From Streptacidiphilus neutrinimicus (GTDB taxonomy: Bacteria; Actinomycetota; Actinomycetes; Streptomycetales; Streptomycetaceae), in contig NZ_BBPO01000031.1 in the NCBI RefSeq assembly GCF_000787815.1, positions 1-51,130 of the forward strand: a stretch of DNA of 51,130 nucleotides, read 5' to 3'. The stretch's first letter is position 1; each line of letters opens with the position of its first letter. This document shows positions 7,880 through 15,504 of the stretch, in pieces. Below the pieces are notes generated by a model. That model did no database searches. It had not been told where the DNA came from and worked only from the letters and a program-made list of their open reading frames with translations. The translations under genes were made by a program, and so were the position numbers.

Positions 7880-8773
7880 CTACTCCGAGGCGCGGCCGTG
7901 GTCGCCCGCGCCGGTGGAGGATTCGGCGAAGAGCGGCAGGCCGGGAATGCTCTCCAGGTCGGACAGGACGAGTTCGCGGTCCTCGGCCTCGGCGATGTCG
8001 TCCGCGGCGGCCAGGGCCTGCTCGGCCCAGGCGCGGGCCTGGGCCTTGTCGCCGCCGACCGCGGCGGCGCGGGCGAGCGCCTCGTAGGCGAAGGCCAGGT
8101 CCCAGTCCCCGATCCCGTTCTCCCGGCAGATGTCCAGGCAGCGCCGGGCGTGGTGCAGCGCCGGTTCGGCCCGTCCGAGCACGGCGTAGACGCGGGAGCA
8201 CTGCCACTCGCCCCGGCCGCGGTGGACGGCCTCACCGACCTGTCCCCAGTGGTGGCGCGAGGCGTGGGCCATGTGGAGCATCCGGTCGTCGTCCTCCACC
8301 GATCGGTCCTCCTGCTCCAGCAGCCGCCAGACGCCGTTGAACAGGTCGACGGCGAGCTTCCGCTGGTCCGGGGAGATGGTGCCGCTGTCGGGCTGGTCGC
8401 CGCTCATGGTGACGGTGATCCCTTCGTCGATGAGGTGGTCGGTGCGGTGGAGGGCACCGCGGGTCCGGTCCAGTCGGGCCTGGAGCCGTCGGCGGTGCTG
8501 CGTCAGGACGCGCTCGGTGACCGTCGCCTGGTCGCCGCCCGCGGCCAGGCAGGCGCGGACCTGTTCCAGCGGGAGGTCTACCGCGCGCAGCGTCTGGATC
8601 AGCCGGGCGGCGGCGACCTGTTCGGGCCGGTAGTAGCGGTAGCCGGTCCCGGGGTCGACGGCCGCGGGCTCCAGCAGGCCCACCCGGTCGTAGTGCCGCA
8701 GGGCCTTCGTCGTCAGGCCGGTCTGACGGGCCAACCGGCCGATCGTGACCAGCCGGTCCGTTCTCTCGTTCAC
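7880..8773 (-). CDS. MerR family regulator with helical repeat C-terminal domain
   Basis: This 297-aa protein has a MerR helix-turn-helix (about residues 6-75; VTIGRLARQTGLTTKALRHYDRVGLL, then GYRYYRPEQVAAARLIQTLR), a coiled-coil dimer helix (about 80-125), and a C-terminal domain of about 160 residues with paired helices resembling tetratricopeptide repeats (AEPALHHARRCLDICRENG, AFAYEALARAAAVGGDKAQARAWAEQAL). The C-terminal part is probably the sensor; the ligand is unknown. The GTG start at 8773 has no ribosome binding site and falls at the predicted transcription start, so the mRNA is probably leaderless. A perfect palindrome in the 19-bp promoter spacer points to autoregulation. An internal ATG could make the C-terminal domain alone. 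Confidence 0.87.
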   Translation of the reverse strand: MNERTDRLVTIGRLARQTGLTTKALRHYDRVGLLEPAAVDPGTGYRYYRPEQVAAARLIQTLRAVDLPLEQVRACLAAGGDQATVTERVLTQHRRRLQARLDRTRGALHRTDHLIDEGITVTMSGDQPDSGTISPDQRKLAVDLFNGVWRLLEQEDRSVEDDDRMLHMAHASRHHWGQVGEAVHRGRGEWQCSRVYAVLGRAEPALHHARRCLDICRENGIGDWDLAFAYEALARAAAVGGDKAQARAWAEQALAAADDIAEAEDRELVLSDLESIPGLPLFAESSTGAGDHGRASE

Positions 8774-8780
8774 GGCCCCG

Positions 8781-8811
8781 AATCTAGAACCTTGCCCCAC
8801 GGCAAGCTCAA
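8781..8811 (-). promoter_or_regulatory. MerR-type promoter: 19-bp spacer with palindromic operator
   Basis: On the minus strand TTGAGC (8811-8806) and TAGATT (8786-8781) are separated by 19 nt, the over-long spacing typical of MerR-activated promoters. A perfect inverted repeat CTTGCC-N4-GGCAAG (8806-8791) fills the spacer. The expected transcription start coincides with the GTG at 8773. Confidence 0.8.
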
Positions 8812-8821
8812 GCCCCGCCGA

Positions 8822-8890
8822 CCGGGCCCCTCTCGCGGGCCGGGCCCCTCTCGCGGGCTGGGCCGTGCCGGGCCGAGCCGGGCCGTGCCG
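8822..8890. repeat. Short tandem repeats: 2 x 18 bp and 3 x 10 bp
   Basis: An 18-bp unit (CCGGGCCCCTCTCGCGGG) occurs twice back to back at 8822-8839 and 8840-8857. It is followed by three copies of GGCCGTGCCG (8861-8890, the middle one with one change). It lies just upstream of the MerR promoter in non-coding DNA and looks like slippage expansion. Confidence 0.8.
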
Positions 8891-9160
8891 ACGCCGCCGT
8901 CCGGCCGCCGCGACCCTCGCCCGCGGCGCGCCGGACACCCGTCGCCTCCGGGTCGCTGCGCTCCCCTGCGCCGCAGCACCCGTGCGACGGCGTGCTTGAG
9001 CGGCTCCCGCGCCGTCCGGGGGGTTGTGCGCGGGAGCGCTCCCAAGAGGATCCCCTGCCTCCGCCCACCCTGTCCAGACGGCGTCCGCGCCTCCTCGGCG
9101 ACGGTCACCCCGGCGGGCAGGGTCTCGGACAGGGGTGGACCTGTCCCCGGGTGAGGGCCG
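8891..9160. other. Intergenic region between MerR gene and amidohydrolase
   Basis: With the MerR promoter and tandem repeats, the region from 8774 to 9160 is a 387-bp gap. This part holds the CebR-like box at 9031-9044 and a small hairpin, GGACAG/CTGTCC at 9127-9132 and 9141-9146, just ahead of the amidohydrolase. I see no convincing gene or clear -10/-35 pair for the plus strand. Confidence 0.5.
9031..9044. promoter_or_regulatory. CebR-like operator box
   Basis: The sequence CGGGAGCGCTCCCA matches 13 of 14 positions of the Streptomyces CebR operator (TGGGAGCGCTCCCA), which controls cello-oligosaccharide use; its core is a perfect 12-bp palindrome. It lies about 117 bp before the amidohydrolase start and about 258 bp from the MerR start. 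No ceb genes are visible beside it. Confidence 0.45.
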
Positions 9161-10111
9161 ATGGTGGGCGGTATGAGTGATCACCGCGTGCCTCCGAGCG
9201 ATCCCGCCGGCTCCGTCGACGACACCCCGACCTGGCGTGCGGAGGCCGCCGAGGTGCGGCGCTTCTGGGGCCGGCTCGGTCTTCCTGGGCTGGTCGACGT
9301 CCACACGCACTTCATGCCCGAGCGCGTCCTGCACAAGGTGTGGGAGTACTTCGACACGCAGGGCCCGCTGATCGGCGGGGTCGCGTGGCCGATCGCCTAC
9401 CGGGCCGCGGAGGCGGAACGCGCGGCCGTGCTGCGGCAGTTCGGCGTGCGGGCCTTCACCTCGATGTTGTACCCGCACAAGCCCGGCATGGCCCGGTGGC
9501 TGAACGCGTGGGCGGCCGACTTCGCCGCCCGGACGCCCGACTGCCTGCACACCGCCACCCTGTACCCCGAGCCGGGCGTGGAGACCTACGTCCGCGAGGC
9601 CGTCGAGGCCGGCGCGCGCGTCTTCAAGGCGCACGTCCAGGTGGGGGCCTACGACCCGGCCGACGAACTCCTGCGGCCCGCGTGGGGTCTGCTGGCCCAG
9701 GCCGGGATTCCCGTGGTGATCCACTGCGGCTCCGGGCCCGCGCCCGGCAAGCACACCGGCCCCGAGCCGATCGCACGGATGCTGGAGCGCAGTCCGACGC
9801 TGCGGCTGGTCATCGCGCACCTCGGCATGCCCGAGTACGAGGACTTCCTCGACCTGGCCGAGCGGTTCGAGGAGGTGCGGCTGGACACGACGATGGCCTT
9901 CACCGACTTCGCCGAGCGGCTGATGCCCTTCCCGCGCCGGGCCCTGCCGCGCCTCGCGGCGCTCGGTGACCGCGTGCTGCTCGGCTCCGACTTCCCCAAC
10001 ATCCCCTACCCGTACCTGGACCAGCTGCACGCCCTGGAACGCCTCGGCCTCGGGGACGACTGGCTGCGGGCCGTGTGCCACGACAACGCAGCCCGACTGT
10101 TCGGACTGTGA
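9161..10111 (+). CDS. Amidohydrolase family metal-dependent hydrolase (ACMSD-like)
   Basis: This 316-aa protein is a TIM-barrel amidohydrolase of the PF04909 type. The metal-binding DVHTHF motif lies near residue 48, further metal ligands fit VIHCGSGPAPGKHTGP and LVIAHLGMPEYEDF, and the C-terminal Asp fits VLLGSDFPNIPY. Members hydrolyse or decarboxylate small cyclic or aromatic compounds; the substrate here cannot be told. Two starts are possible, 9161 (after GTGAGGG) or 9173. It stands alone on the plus strand behind a CebR-like box and converges on the DUF1992 gene. Confidence 0.85.
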   Translation: MVGGMSDHRVPPSDPAGSVDDTPTWRAEAAEVRRFWGRLGLPGLVDVHTHFMPERVLHKVWEYFDTQGPLIGGVAWPIAYRAAEAERAAVLRQFGVRAFTSMLYPHKPGMARWLNAWAADFAARTPDCLHTATLYPEPGVETYVREAVEAGARVFKAHVQVGAYDPADELLRPAWGLLAQAGIPVVIHCGSGPAPGKHTGPEPIARMLERSPTLRLVIAHLGMPEYEDFLDLAERFEEVRLDTTMAFTDFAERLMPFPRRALPRLAALGDRVLLGSDFPNIPYPYLDQLHALERLGLGDDWLRAVCHDNAARLFGL

Positions 10112-10151
10112 CCCGGGCGGCGGGGGCGGGGATCCCGGGCGGCCGGCGGGC

Positions 10152-10640
10152 TCAGGCGGCGCGTCGCCGCAGCAGACGCCGCAGGAGACCGCGCCGGCGG
10201 GCGCTCTCCGCCACCGGCGGGGCCGGCGGTTCCTCCGTCGGGGACGGACGGCGGCTGCGCCAGTCGTCGACGACGTCCTCGACGTCGTAGGGGACCAGGT
10301 TGAGCGGGGGACCCTCGGTCGGCCCGCGCAGCGACCTGCGGATCTTCTCGTTGATGTCCAGCACGATCCGCCGCACGTCCGCCTCGGTCGGGGCGGTGGC
10401 GGCGGCGGTGAGCTCGTCCTCCGCCTCCTTGCGCAGGGCGAGGGTGGGCGGCAGGAAGGAGAGCCCCTCCCGCGCGAGCTTCTGTCTGACCCACCACAGC
10501 TCGTCGTAGGGCTCGTCGAGGTCGGGCAGGGGCTCACCGGACCCCGGCAGGTTCTCGAACTCGCCGCGTTCCTGCGCCTCCCGGATCTGCTGGTCGACCC
10601 AGGACTCGAAACTGACGCCCGCCGGCTTGCGTTCGGTCAT
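10152..10640 (-). CDS. DUF1992 (DnaJ homologue subfamily C member 28-type) protein
   Basis: This 162-aa protein carries the DUF1992 signature near its start: WVDQQIREAQERGEFENLPGSG followed by PLPDLDEPYDELWWVRQKL. Such proteins resemble the conserved domain of animal DNAJC28 and have no settled function. The C-terminus is strongly basic (RRRGLLRRLLRRRAA). It is the last gene of a minus-strand run that begins with the GMC oxidoreductase, and its start lies 1 bp from the end of the 83-aa gene, so the two are translationally linked. Confidence 0.82.
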   Translation of the reverse strand: MTERKPAGVSFESWVDQQIREAQERGEFENLPGSGEPLPDLDEPYDELWWVRQKLAREGLSFLPPTLALRKEAEDELTAAATAPTEADVRRIVLDINEKIRRSLRGPTEGPPLNLVPYDVEDVVDDWRSRRPSPTEEPPAPPVAESARRRGLLRRLLRRRAA

Positions 10641-10641
10641 G

Positions 10642-10893
10642 CTACGAGCCTCGCATGATCCGCGCGACGGACAGAGGGTCTTCGCCGAGTTCGACCAGGC
10701 GTTCCGCGAGCCTGCGGTTCTCGGCGTCCTTGGTGTTGTCCAGCTCCGCGATGTTGGCGAGCGCGGCGTTCGCGCCCTCGTCCGCACCGTGCTGGAACAC
10801 CCGGCGCAGCAGGTCGTCCGCGGTGGCCCGGGTCAGGCCCGGGGCCAGCCGCAGCAGCTCGTCCGTGTACAGGTCGACGGGATGCGGTTCCAT
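10642..10893 (-). CDS. Hypothetical small protein, 83 aa
   Basis: The 83-residue product (MEPHPVDLYTDELLRLAPG...) is acidic and predicted helical, with no transmembrane segment and no family that I recognise. It sits between the glucose-6-phosphate dehydrogenase gene (15 bp upstream) and the DUF1992 gene (1 bp downstream) and is clearly part of that operon. The start is unusual: GGAGG ends only 1 nt before the ATG at 10893, so either the ribosome uses a poor spacing or translation is coupled to the upstream gene. Confidence 0.7.
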   Translation of the reverse strand: MEPHPVDLYTDELLRLAPGLTRATADDLLRRVFQHGADEGANAALANIAELDNTKDAENRRLAERLVELGEDPLSVARIMRGS

Positions 10894-10908
10894 GCCTCCA
10901 TGGTCCGC

Positions 10909-12285
10909 TCAGGCGGACGGATCGTGCCAGGCGTCGCCCTCGGGAAGCAGCGCGTCCGCCTGCTTCGGGCCCCAGGTGCCGCGCGCGTACGGGTGGACGG
11001 GGGCCACGTTGCCGAGGATCGGGTCCACGACGCGCCAGGCGGCCTCGACGGTGTCCTCGCGGGCGAACAGCCAGCGGTCGCCGTCCAGGGCGGCCCCGAT
11101 GAGGCGGTCGTAGGGGCGCATGTCGGAGCCGGGGATCTCGCTGAAGGAGAGCTCCTCGTGCTTCGCCTCCCAGGCCCCGCCGGGAGCCTTGCCCGCCAGG
11201 GTCAGGCCGACCTGCGTCTCGGGCCAGACCCGGAAGCGGAGGCTGTTGGCGGCGGGGGTGGGCCGCAGCCCGAAGACGTCGTGCGGGGCGGCGCGGAAGT
11301 GCAGGGTCACCTCGGTGGCCGTGACGGGCATGCACTTGCCGGCGCGGATGAGGATCGGCACGTCCGCCCAGCGCCAGGAGTCGGCCGCGAGCCGTACGGC
11401 GGCGAAGGTCTCGGTGGTCGAGCCCGGCGCGACGCCCTCGACGTCGAGGTAGCCCTCGTACTGGCCGCGCACGATGTGCTCGGGGTCGAGCGGACGCAGC
11501 GAGTTGACGACGTTGGACTTCGCGTCCCGCCACGACTCCAGCCCGCGTCCGGCGGGCGGTTCGGCCAGCACGGTGGCGAGGACCTGGAGCATGTGGTTCT
11601 GCACGACGTCCCGGACGGCTCCGGTGCGGTCGTAGAACCGGCCGCGGTCGGAGACGTCGAACGCCTCCGCCATGGTGATCTGGACGCTGCGGACGTGGGT
11701 GCGGTTCAGCAGCGGCTCGATCACCGAGTTGGCGAACCGGGCGAAGAGCACGTTCTCCACCGGGTCGAGGCCGAGCCAGTGGTCGACCCGGTAGATGGCG
11801 TCCTCGGGGAAGTACTGGTGCAGGGTGTCGTTGAGCGCCCGGGCGCTGGCCAGGTCGGTGCCGAACGGCTTCTCGACCATGACGCGGGCGCCCTCCGCGC
11901 GGCCCGCGCCGGCGATGCCCTGGGCGATCCGGCCGAACAGCGGCGGAGGCACCTCCAGGTAGTACAGGGCCTGCCGGCCGTCGCCCATCTCCTGCGCCAT
12001 GGCCGCGTAGGTCGCGTCGTCGTCGAGGTCGCCGTCGACGTAGCGCAGCAGCCCCAGCATCCTGGTCGCCGCCGGAGTGGTCGGGTCCATGCCGTTGAGC
12101 TTCAGCGAGGCCTCGGCGTAGTCGCGGAACTGCGGCAGGCCCCAACCGCTCTTGGCCACGCCGATGACGGGCCGGTCGAGCACGCCGCGCTCCACGAGAC
12201 CGACCAGCGCCGGGAAGGTCTCCAGCTTGGCCAGGTCGCCGGTGGCGCCGAAGATGACCAGCGCGTCCATCTGGTTGCTTGCCAT
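10909..12285 (-). CDS. zwf: Glucose-6-phosphate dehydrogenase family protein, divergent
   Basis: This 458-aa protein belongs to the Zwf family, which oxidises glucose 6-phosphate to 6-phosphogluconolactone with NAD(P)+. It has the N-terminal nucleotide fold (VIFGATGDLAK), the EKPFGTD motif and the active-site block. That block reads RVDHWLGLDPVEN, whereas canonical enzymes have RIDHYLGKE: the substrate-binding Lys is Leu here. The protein is also somewhat shorter than usual housekeeping enzymes (about 490-510 aa). It follows a GMC oxidoreductase gene by 16 bp with a good ribosome binding site (AGGAGGG). It is likely a specialised paralogue of the housekeeping Zwf, perhaps with a different sugar substrate. 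Confidence 0.85.
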   Translation of the reverse strand: MASNQMDALVIFGATGDLAKLETFPALVGLVERGVLDRPVIGVAKSGWGLPQFRDYAEASLKLNGMDPTTPAATRMLGLLRYVDGDLDDDATYAAMAQEMGDGRQALYYLEVPPPLFGRIAQGIAGAGRAEGARVMVEKPFGTDLASARALNDTLHQYFPEDAIYRVDHWLGLDPVENVLFARFANSVIEPLLNRTHVRSVQITMAEAFDVSDRGRFYDRTGAVRDVVQNHMLQVLATVLAEPPAGRGLESWRDAKSNVVNSLRPLDPEHIVRGQYEGYLDVEGVAPGSTTETFAAVRLAADSWRWADVPILIRAGKCMPVTATEVTLHFRAAPHDVFGLRPTPAANSLRFRVWPETQVGLTLAGKAPGGAWEAKHEELSFSEIPGSDMRPYDRLIGAALDGDRWLFAREDTVEAAWRVVDPILGNVAPVHPYARGTWGPKQADALLPEGDAWHDPSA

Positions 12286-12301
12286 GTCATGACCCTCCTG
12301 T

Positions 12302-13882
12302 TCAGCCGAGGCGCTGGGCGATGTGGTCGCCGACGCGCAGGGCGTTGGCGATGGCCGTCAGCGACGGGTTCACCGCGCCGATGCTGGGGAAGAAACTGGT
12401 GTCCACGACGTAGAGGTTGTCCAGGTCGTGGGCCTTGCAGGTGACGTCCAGGGCGGAGGACGCGGGGTCCGTGCCGAACCGCACGGTCCCGGCCTGGTGG
12501 GCGGTGGCCCCGATGGGCATCCCCTTGTGCAGGTAGATGCTGTGCGGCAGCAGGTGGTGCTCGTGCATGCCGAGGCGTCCGAGCATGCCCTGGAGCTGGT
12601 GGCGCAGTCGGTTCAGCCCGGCGATGTTGTTCTTCTCGTCCAGGGCGAGGTGGATGTTGTCGTCCTTGTCGAGCGTCACGCGGCTGGAGGCGAGCGGCAG
12701 GTCCTCCCCGCAGAGCCAGAAGTCGACCGCGTGGTGGGCGAGCACCTCGAACGGCATGTCGGGGGAGACCGCGCCGGCCCAGCGCGGGGCCTCGCCGTGG
12801 ATCTGGTCGGCGTCGGACTTGCCCAGCATCTGGATGCCGCCCATGGGGAACTCCCAGTCGTCCCCGGCCAGGTACCAGTCGTGCAGGGCGAGCGTCTTCT
12901 GGAAGGCGGTCGGGTTGGGCTCCTTCGAGACCGCCATCAGTGCCAGGTTGTTGTGCCGCATGTAGTGGCGGCCCACCGTGTCGGAGCTGTTCGCCAGCCC
13001 GGCGGGGTGCGTGTCGCTGGCGGAGCGCAGCAGCAGCACGGCGGAGTTCACCGCGCCGCAGGAGACCACGACGATGTCGCCGGCGAAGGTGCGGCTGTCG
13101 CCGCCGTCCATGCGGGCGACCACGCCGGTGACCGTGCGGCCAGACGGGTCCGTCTCCAGCCGGCGCACGTCGGCGCCGGTGACCAGCTCGACGTTGGCGT
13201 GCCGCAGGGCCGGGTCGACGCAGCGGACCTGGGCGTCGGACTTCGCGCCCAGCAGGCACGGGAACCCGTCCACGCGGTCGCAGCGGATGCAGGCGCTGTC
13301 GTGCGTGGCGGCTCCCCGCTCGTCCTGGGTGAGGTTCACGCCGATAGGCAGGTGGAACGGGTGCAGGCCCTGCTTCTCCAGGTCGTCGCTGAGCTGCTGG
13401 ATCCGCGGCTCGTGGGCCACCGGGGGATAGGCGTACTGGGCGCCGGCGAAGCCCTCCGTCGGGTCCTCGCCGTGCCGGCCGTGGACGAGGTAGAGGTGCT
13501 CGGCCTGGGTGTAGTAGGGCTCCAGGTCCTCGTACCGGATCGGCCAGGCGGGGGAGATCCCGTCGTGGTGGCGCAGTTCGCCGAAGTCCTCGGGGCGCAG
13601 CCGGAACAGGGCCGCGCCGTAGAACTTGGTGTTCCCGCCGACGTAGTAGTTGACCTCCGGCGGGAAGGCGTTGCCGTCCTTGTCGTACCAGTACTCCGGG
13701 GCCCGGTACTTTCCCTTGACGAAGACCGCGGTCGAGTCCCAGTTGTCCCGTTCACGGGGCAGGTAGCCGCCGCGCTCCAGGATCAGGACCCGTTTTCCGG
13801 TGGACGCCAGCCGGTGGGCGAGTGTGCCGCCGCCCGCGCCGCTGCCGATCACGATGACGTCGTAGTGCTCGTTGTCAGCCAA
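12302..13882 (-). CDS. GMC family FAD-dependent oxidoreductase
   Basis: This 526-aa flavoprotein has the FAD-binding VIVIGSGAGGGTLAH motif at residues 9-23, the ILERGG strand, a GGNTKFYGAALFR block, and the GMC C-terminal block with the catalytic region ATAHQAGTVRFG and VNPSLTAIANA. GMC enzymes oxidise alcohols or sugars. A Cys pair and a further Cys (CIRCDRVDGFPC) lie in the middle and could bind a metal or cluster, as in some sugar dehydrogenase relatives. The start is TTG at 13882, set by GAGGAG about 6 nt upstream. It heads the operon with the Zwf-like gene, suggesting joint sugar oxidation. Confidence 0.87.
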   Translation of the reverse strand: MADNEHYDVIVIGSGAGGGTLAHRLASTGKRVLILERGGYLPRERDNWDSTAVFVKGKYRAPEYWYDKDGNAFPPEVNYYVGGNTKFYGAALFRLRPEDFGELRHHDGISPAWPIRYEDLEPYYTQAEHLYLVHGRHGEDPTEGFAGAQYAYPPVAHEPRIQQLSDDLEKQGLHPFHLPIGVNLTQDERGAATHDSACIRCDRVDGFPCLLGAKSDAQVRCVDPALRHANVELVTGADVRRLETDPSGRTVTGVVARMDGGDSRTFAGDIVVVSCGAVNSAVLLLRSASDTHPAGLANSSDTVGRHYMRHNNLALMAVSKEPNPTAFQKTLALHDWYLAGDDWEFPMGGIQMLGKSDADQIHGEAPRWAGAVSPDMPFEVLAHHAVDFWLCGEDLPLASSRVTLDKDDNIHLALDEKNNIAGLNRLRHQLQGMLGRLGMHEHHLLPHSIYLHKGMPIGATAHQAGTVRFGTDPASSALDVTCKAHDLDNLYVVDTSFFPSIGAVNPSLTAIANALRVGDHIAQRLG

Positions 13883-14087
13883 GTGGACTCCTCACACGCA
13901 CCGGCTGCCACGCTATAGCGAGTGCCGTTCCGGTGCGACCGCACACCACAGGGATCGAATGGGCGTTCGCATGCGGCCGATCGGCTGAGGCCCGGCATGT
14001 TGCCCTGCCGCCGCCCGATCCGCGTGATTCACTCGCGGAGAAAAGTGGTCGCGCATGCGCAGAGACATCCAGGCGGCGGGGAGCACG

Positions 14088-15473
14088 GTGAGTCAACTCG
14101 ACCTTGCACGGCTCCAGTTCGCCATGACCTCGATCTATCACTTCCTGTTCGTCCCGGTCACCGTGGGCCTCGGCTTCCTCACCGCGCTGCTCCAGACCGC
14201 CTGGCACCGCACCGGCCTGGTCGACTACCTGCGGCTCACCCGCTTCTTCGGCATCCTGCTGCTGATCAACGTCGCGGTGGGCGTGGTGACCGGCCTGGTG
14301 CAGGAGTTCCAGTTCGGCATGGACTGGTCCGTCTACTCCCGCACCGTGGGGGACGTCTTCGGCGCGCCGCTCGCCATGGAGGGGCTGGCCGCGTTCTTCC
14401 TGGAGTCGACCTTCCTCGGGCTGTGGGTGTTCGGGTGGGACCGGCTGTCCCGGCGCGTCCACCTCGCCGCCATCTGGGCCGTGGCTCTCGGCGGAGCGCT
14501 CTCGGCGGCGTTCATCATGGCGGCCAACTCCTGGATGCAGCACCCGGTCGGATACGCCGTCAATCCCACGACGGGCCGCCCGCAGCTGAACGACGTGTGG
14601 AAGCTGTTCACCAACCCCGTCTTCCTGCGGGGCTACCTGCACGTGCTGCTCGCGTCCGTGGTGACCGGGGCCGTCGTCATGCTCGCGGTCTCCGCCTGGC
14701 AGCTGCGCAAGGGGCGGGCGCCGCTGGTGTTCCACGCCTCGGCCCGGCTGTCCCTGGTCGTCCTGGTGCCGACGATCCTGGTGGCGATGCTGGTCGGCAG
14801 CGAACTCGGCGTCACCGAGGGCAAGTACCAGCCGATGAAGATCGCCGGCGCCGAGGCCCAGTGGACCACCTGTCAGCCCTGCTCCTTCTCGCTCATCCAG
14901 GTCGGCGGCGGGAAGAACGACCAGACGCCGACGAAGATCATCGAGGTGCCGCACCTGCTCTCGCTGCTGGCCACCAACCACTGGAACGGCAAGGTCCTCG
15001 GCCTCGACACGGTGAACAGCCAGTACCAGGCGCAGTACGGCCCGGGGGACTACGTCCCGAACATCTTCATCCAGTACTGGTCGATGCGGGTGATGGCCTA
15101 CCTCGCCGTGGTGGTGCTGCTCGTGGGCCTGTGGGGGCTGTGGCTGCTGCTGCGCAGGAGACTCAGCACGGCGAAGGCCTTCCAGCGGGTGGCGACCTGG
15201 CTGGTCGTCCTGCCGTTCCTGATGAACACCGCCGGCTGGCTGCTCACCGAGAGCGGCCGCCAGCCCTGGATCGTGCAGGGCCTCCAGCTCACCCGCAACG
15301 GCGTGTCGCCGTCGATCAGCACCACCACCGTGGCGATCAGCATCATCGTCTTCTTCGTCCTGTACGCGGCGCTGGCCGTCGTCGAGATCGTGCTGATGGC
15401 CCGCTACGCCCGCCGGGAGCCCGCCGCCGCACCGCCGACCAGCGAGGTCCCGCAGCCGGCCCCCGCCTACTGA
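14088..15473 (+). CDS. cydA: Cytochrome bd ubiquinol/menaquinol oxidase subunit I
   Basis: This 461-aa membrane protein is the quinol-binding, heme-bearing subunit of cytochrome bd, a high-affinity terminal oxidase. It shows LDLARLQFAMTSIYHFLF with the N-terminal heme ligand His18, EGLAAFFLESTFLGLW with conserved glutamates, several hydrophobic helices, a short Q-loop region, and the signature GRQPW near the C-terminus. The GTG at 14088 is preferred: GGGGAG lies 4-5 nt upstream and the protein then starts right at the conserved LDLAR; an ATG at 14055 would add 11 residues. It is followed by cydB 31 bp downstream. Confidence 0.93.
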   Translation: MSQLDLARLQFAMTSIYHFLFVPVTVGLGFLTALLQTAWHRTGLVDYLRLTRFFGILLLINVAVGVVTGLVQEFQFGMDWSVYSRTVGDVFGAPLAMEGLAAFFLESTFLGLWVFGWDRLSRRVHLAAIWAVALGGALSAAFIMAANSWMQHPVGYAVNPTTGRPQLNDVWKLFTNPVFLRGYLHVLLASVVTGAVVMLAVSAWQLRKGRAPLVFHASARLSLVVLVPTILVAMLVGSELGVTEGKYQPMKIAGAEAQWTTCQPCSFSLIQVGGGKNDQTPTKIIEVPHLLSLLATNHWNGKVLGLDTVNSQYQAQYGPGDYVPNIFIQYWSMRVMAYLAVVVLLVGLWGLWLLLRRRLSTAKAFQRVATWLVVLPFLMNTAGWLLTESGRQPWIVQGLQLTRNGVSPSISTTTVAISIIVFFVLYAALAVVEIVLMARYARREPAAAPPTSEVPQPAPAY

Positions 15474-15504
15474 CACCCCGACACCGCACCCACGAGGTCG
15501 CACG

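Noticed and set aside
8822-8890. CRISPR-like array
   Set aside because: The repeats are contiguous without spacers and only two or three copies long.
14055-14087. ATG start for cydA at 14055
   Set aside because: The GTG at 14088 has a better ribosome binding site and matches the usual CydA start; the extra residues are not conserved in character.
13883-14087. Rex or Crp operator before cydA
   Set aside because: GTGATTCAC near 14022 is only a short palindrome and does not fit the Rex or Crp consensus.
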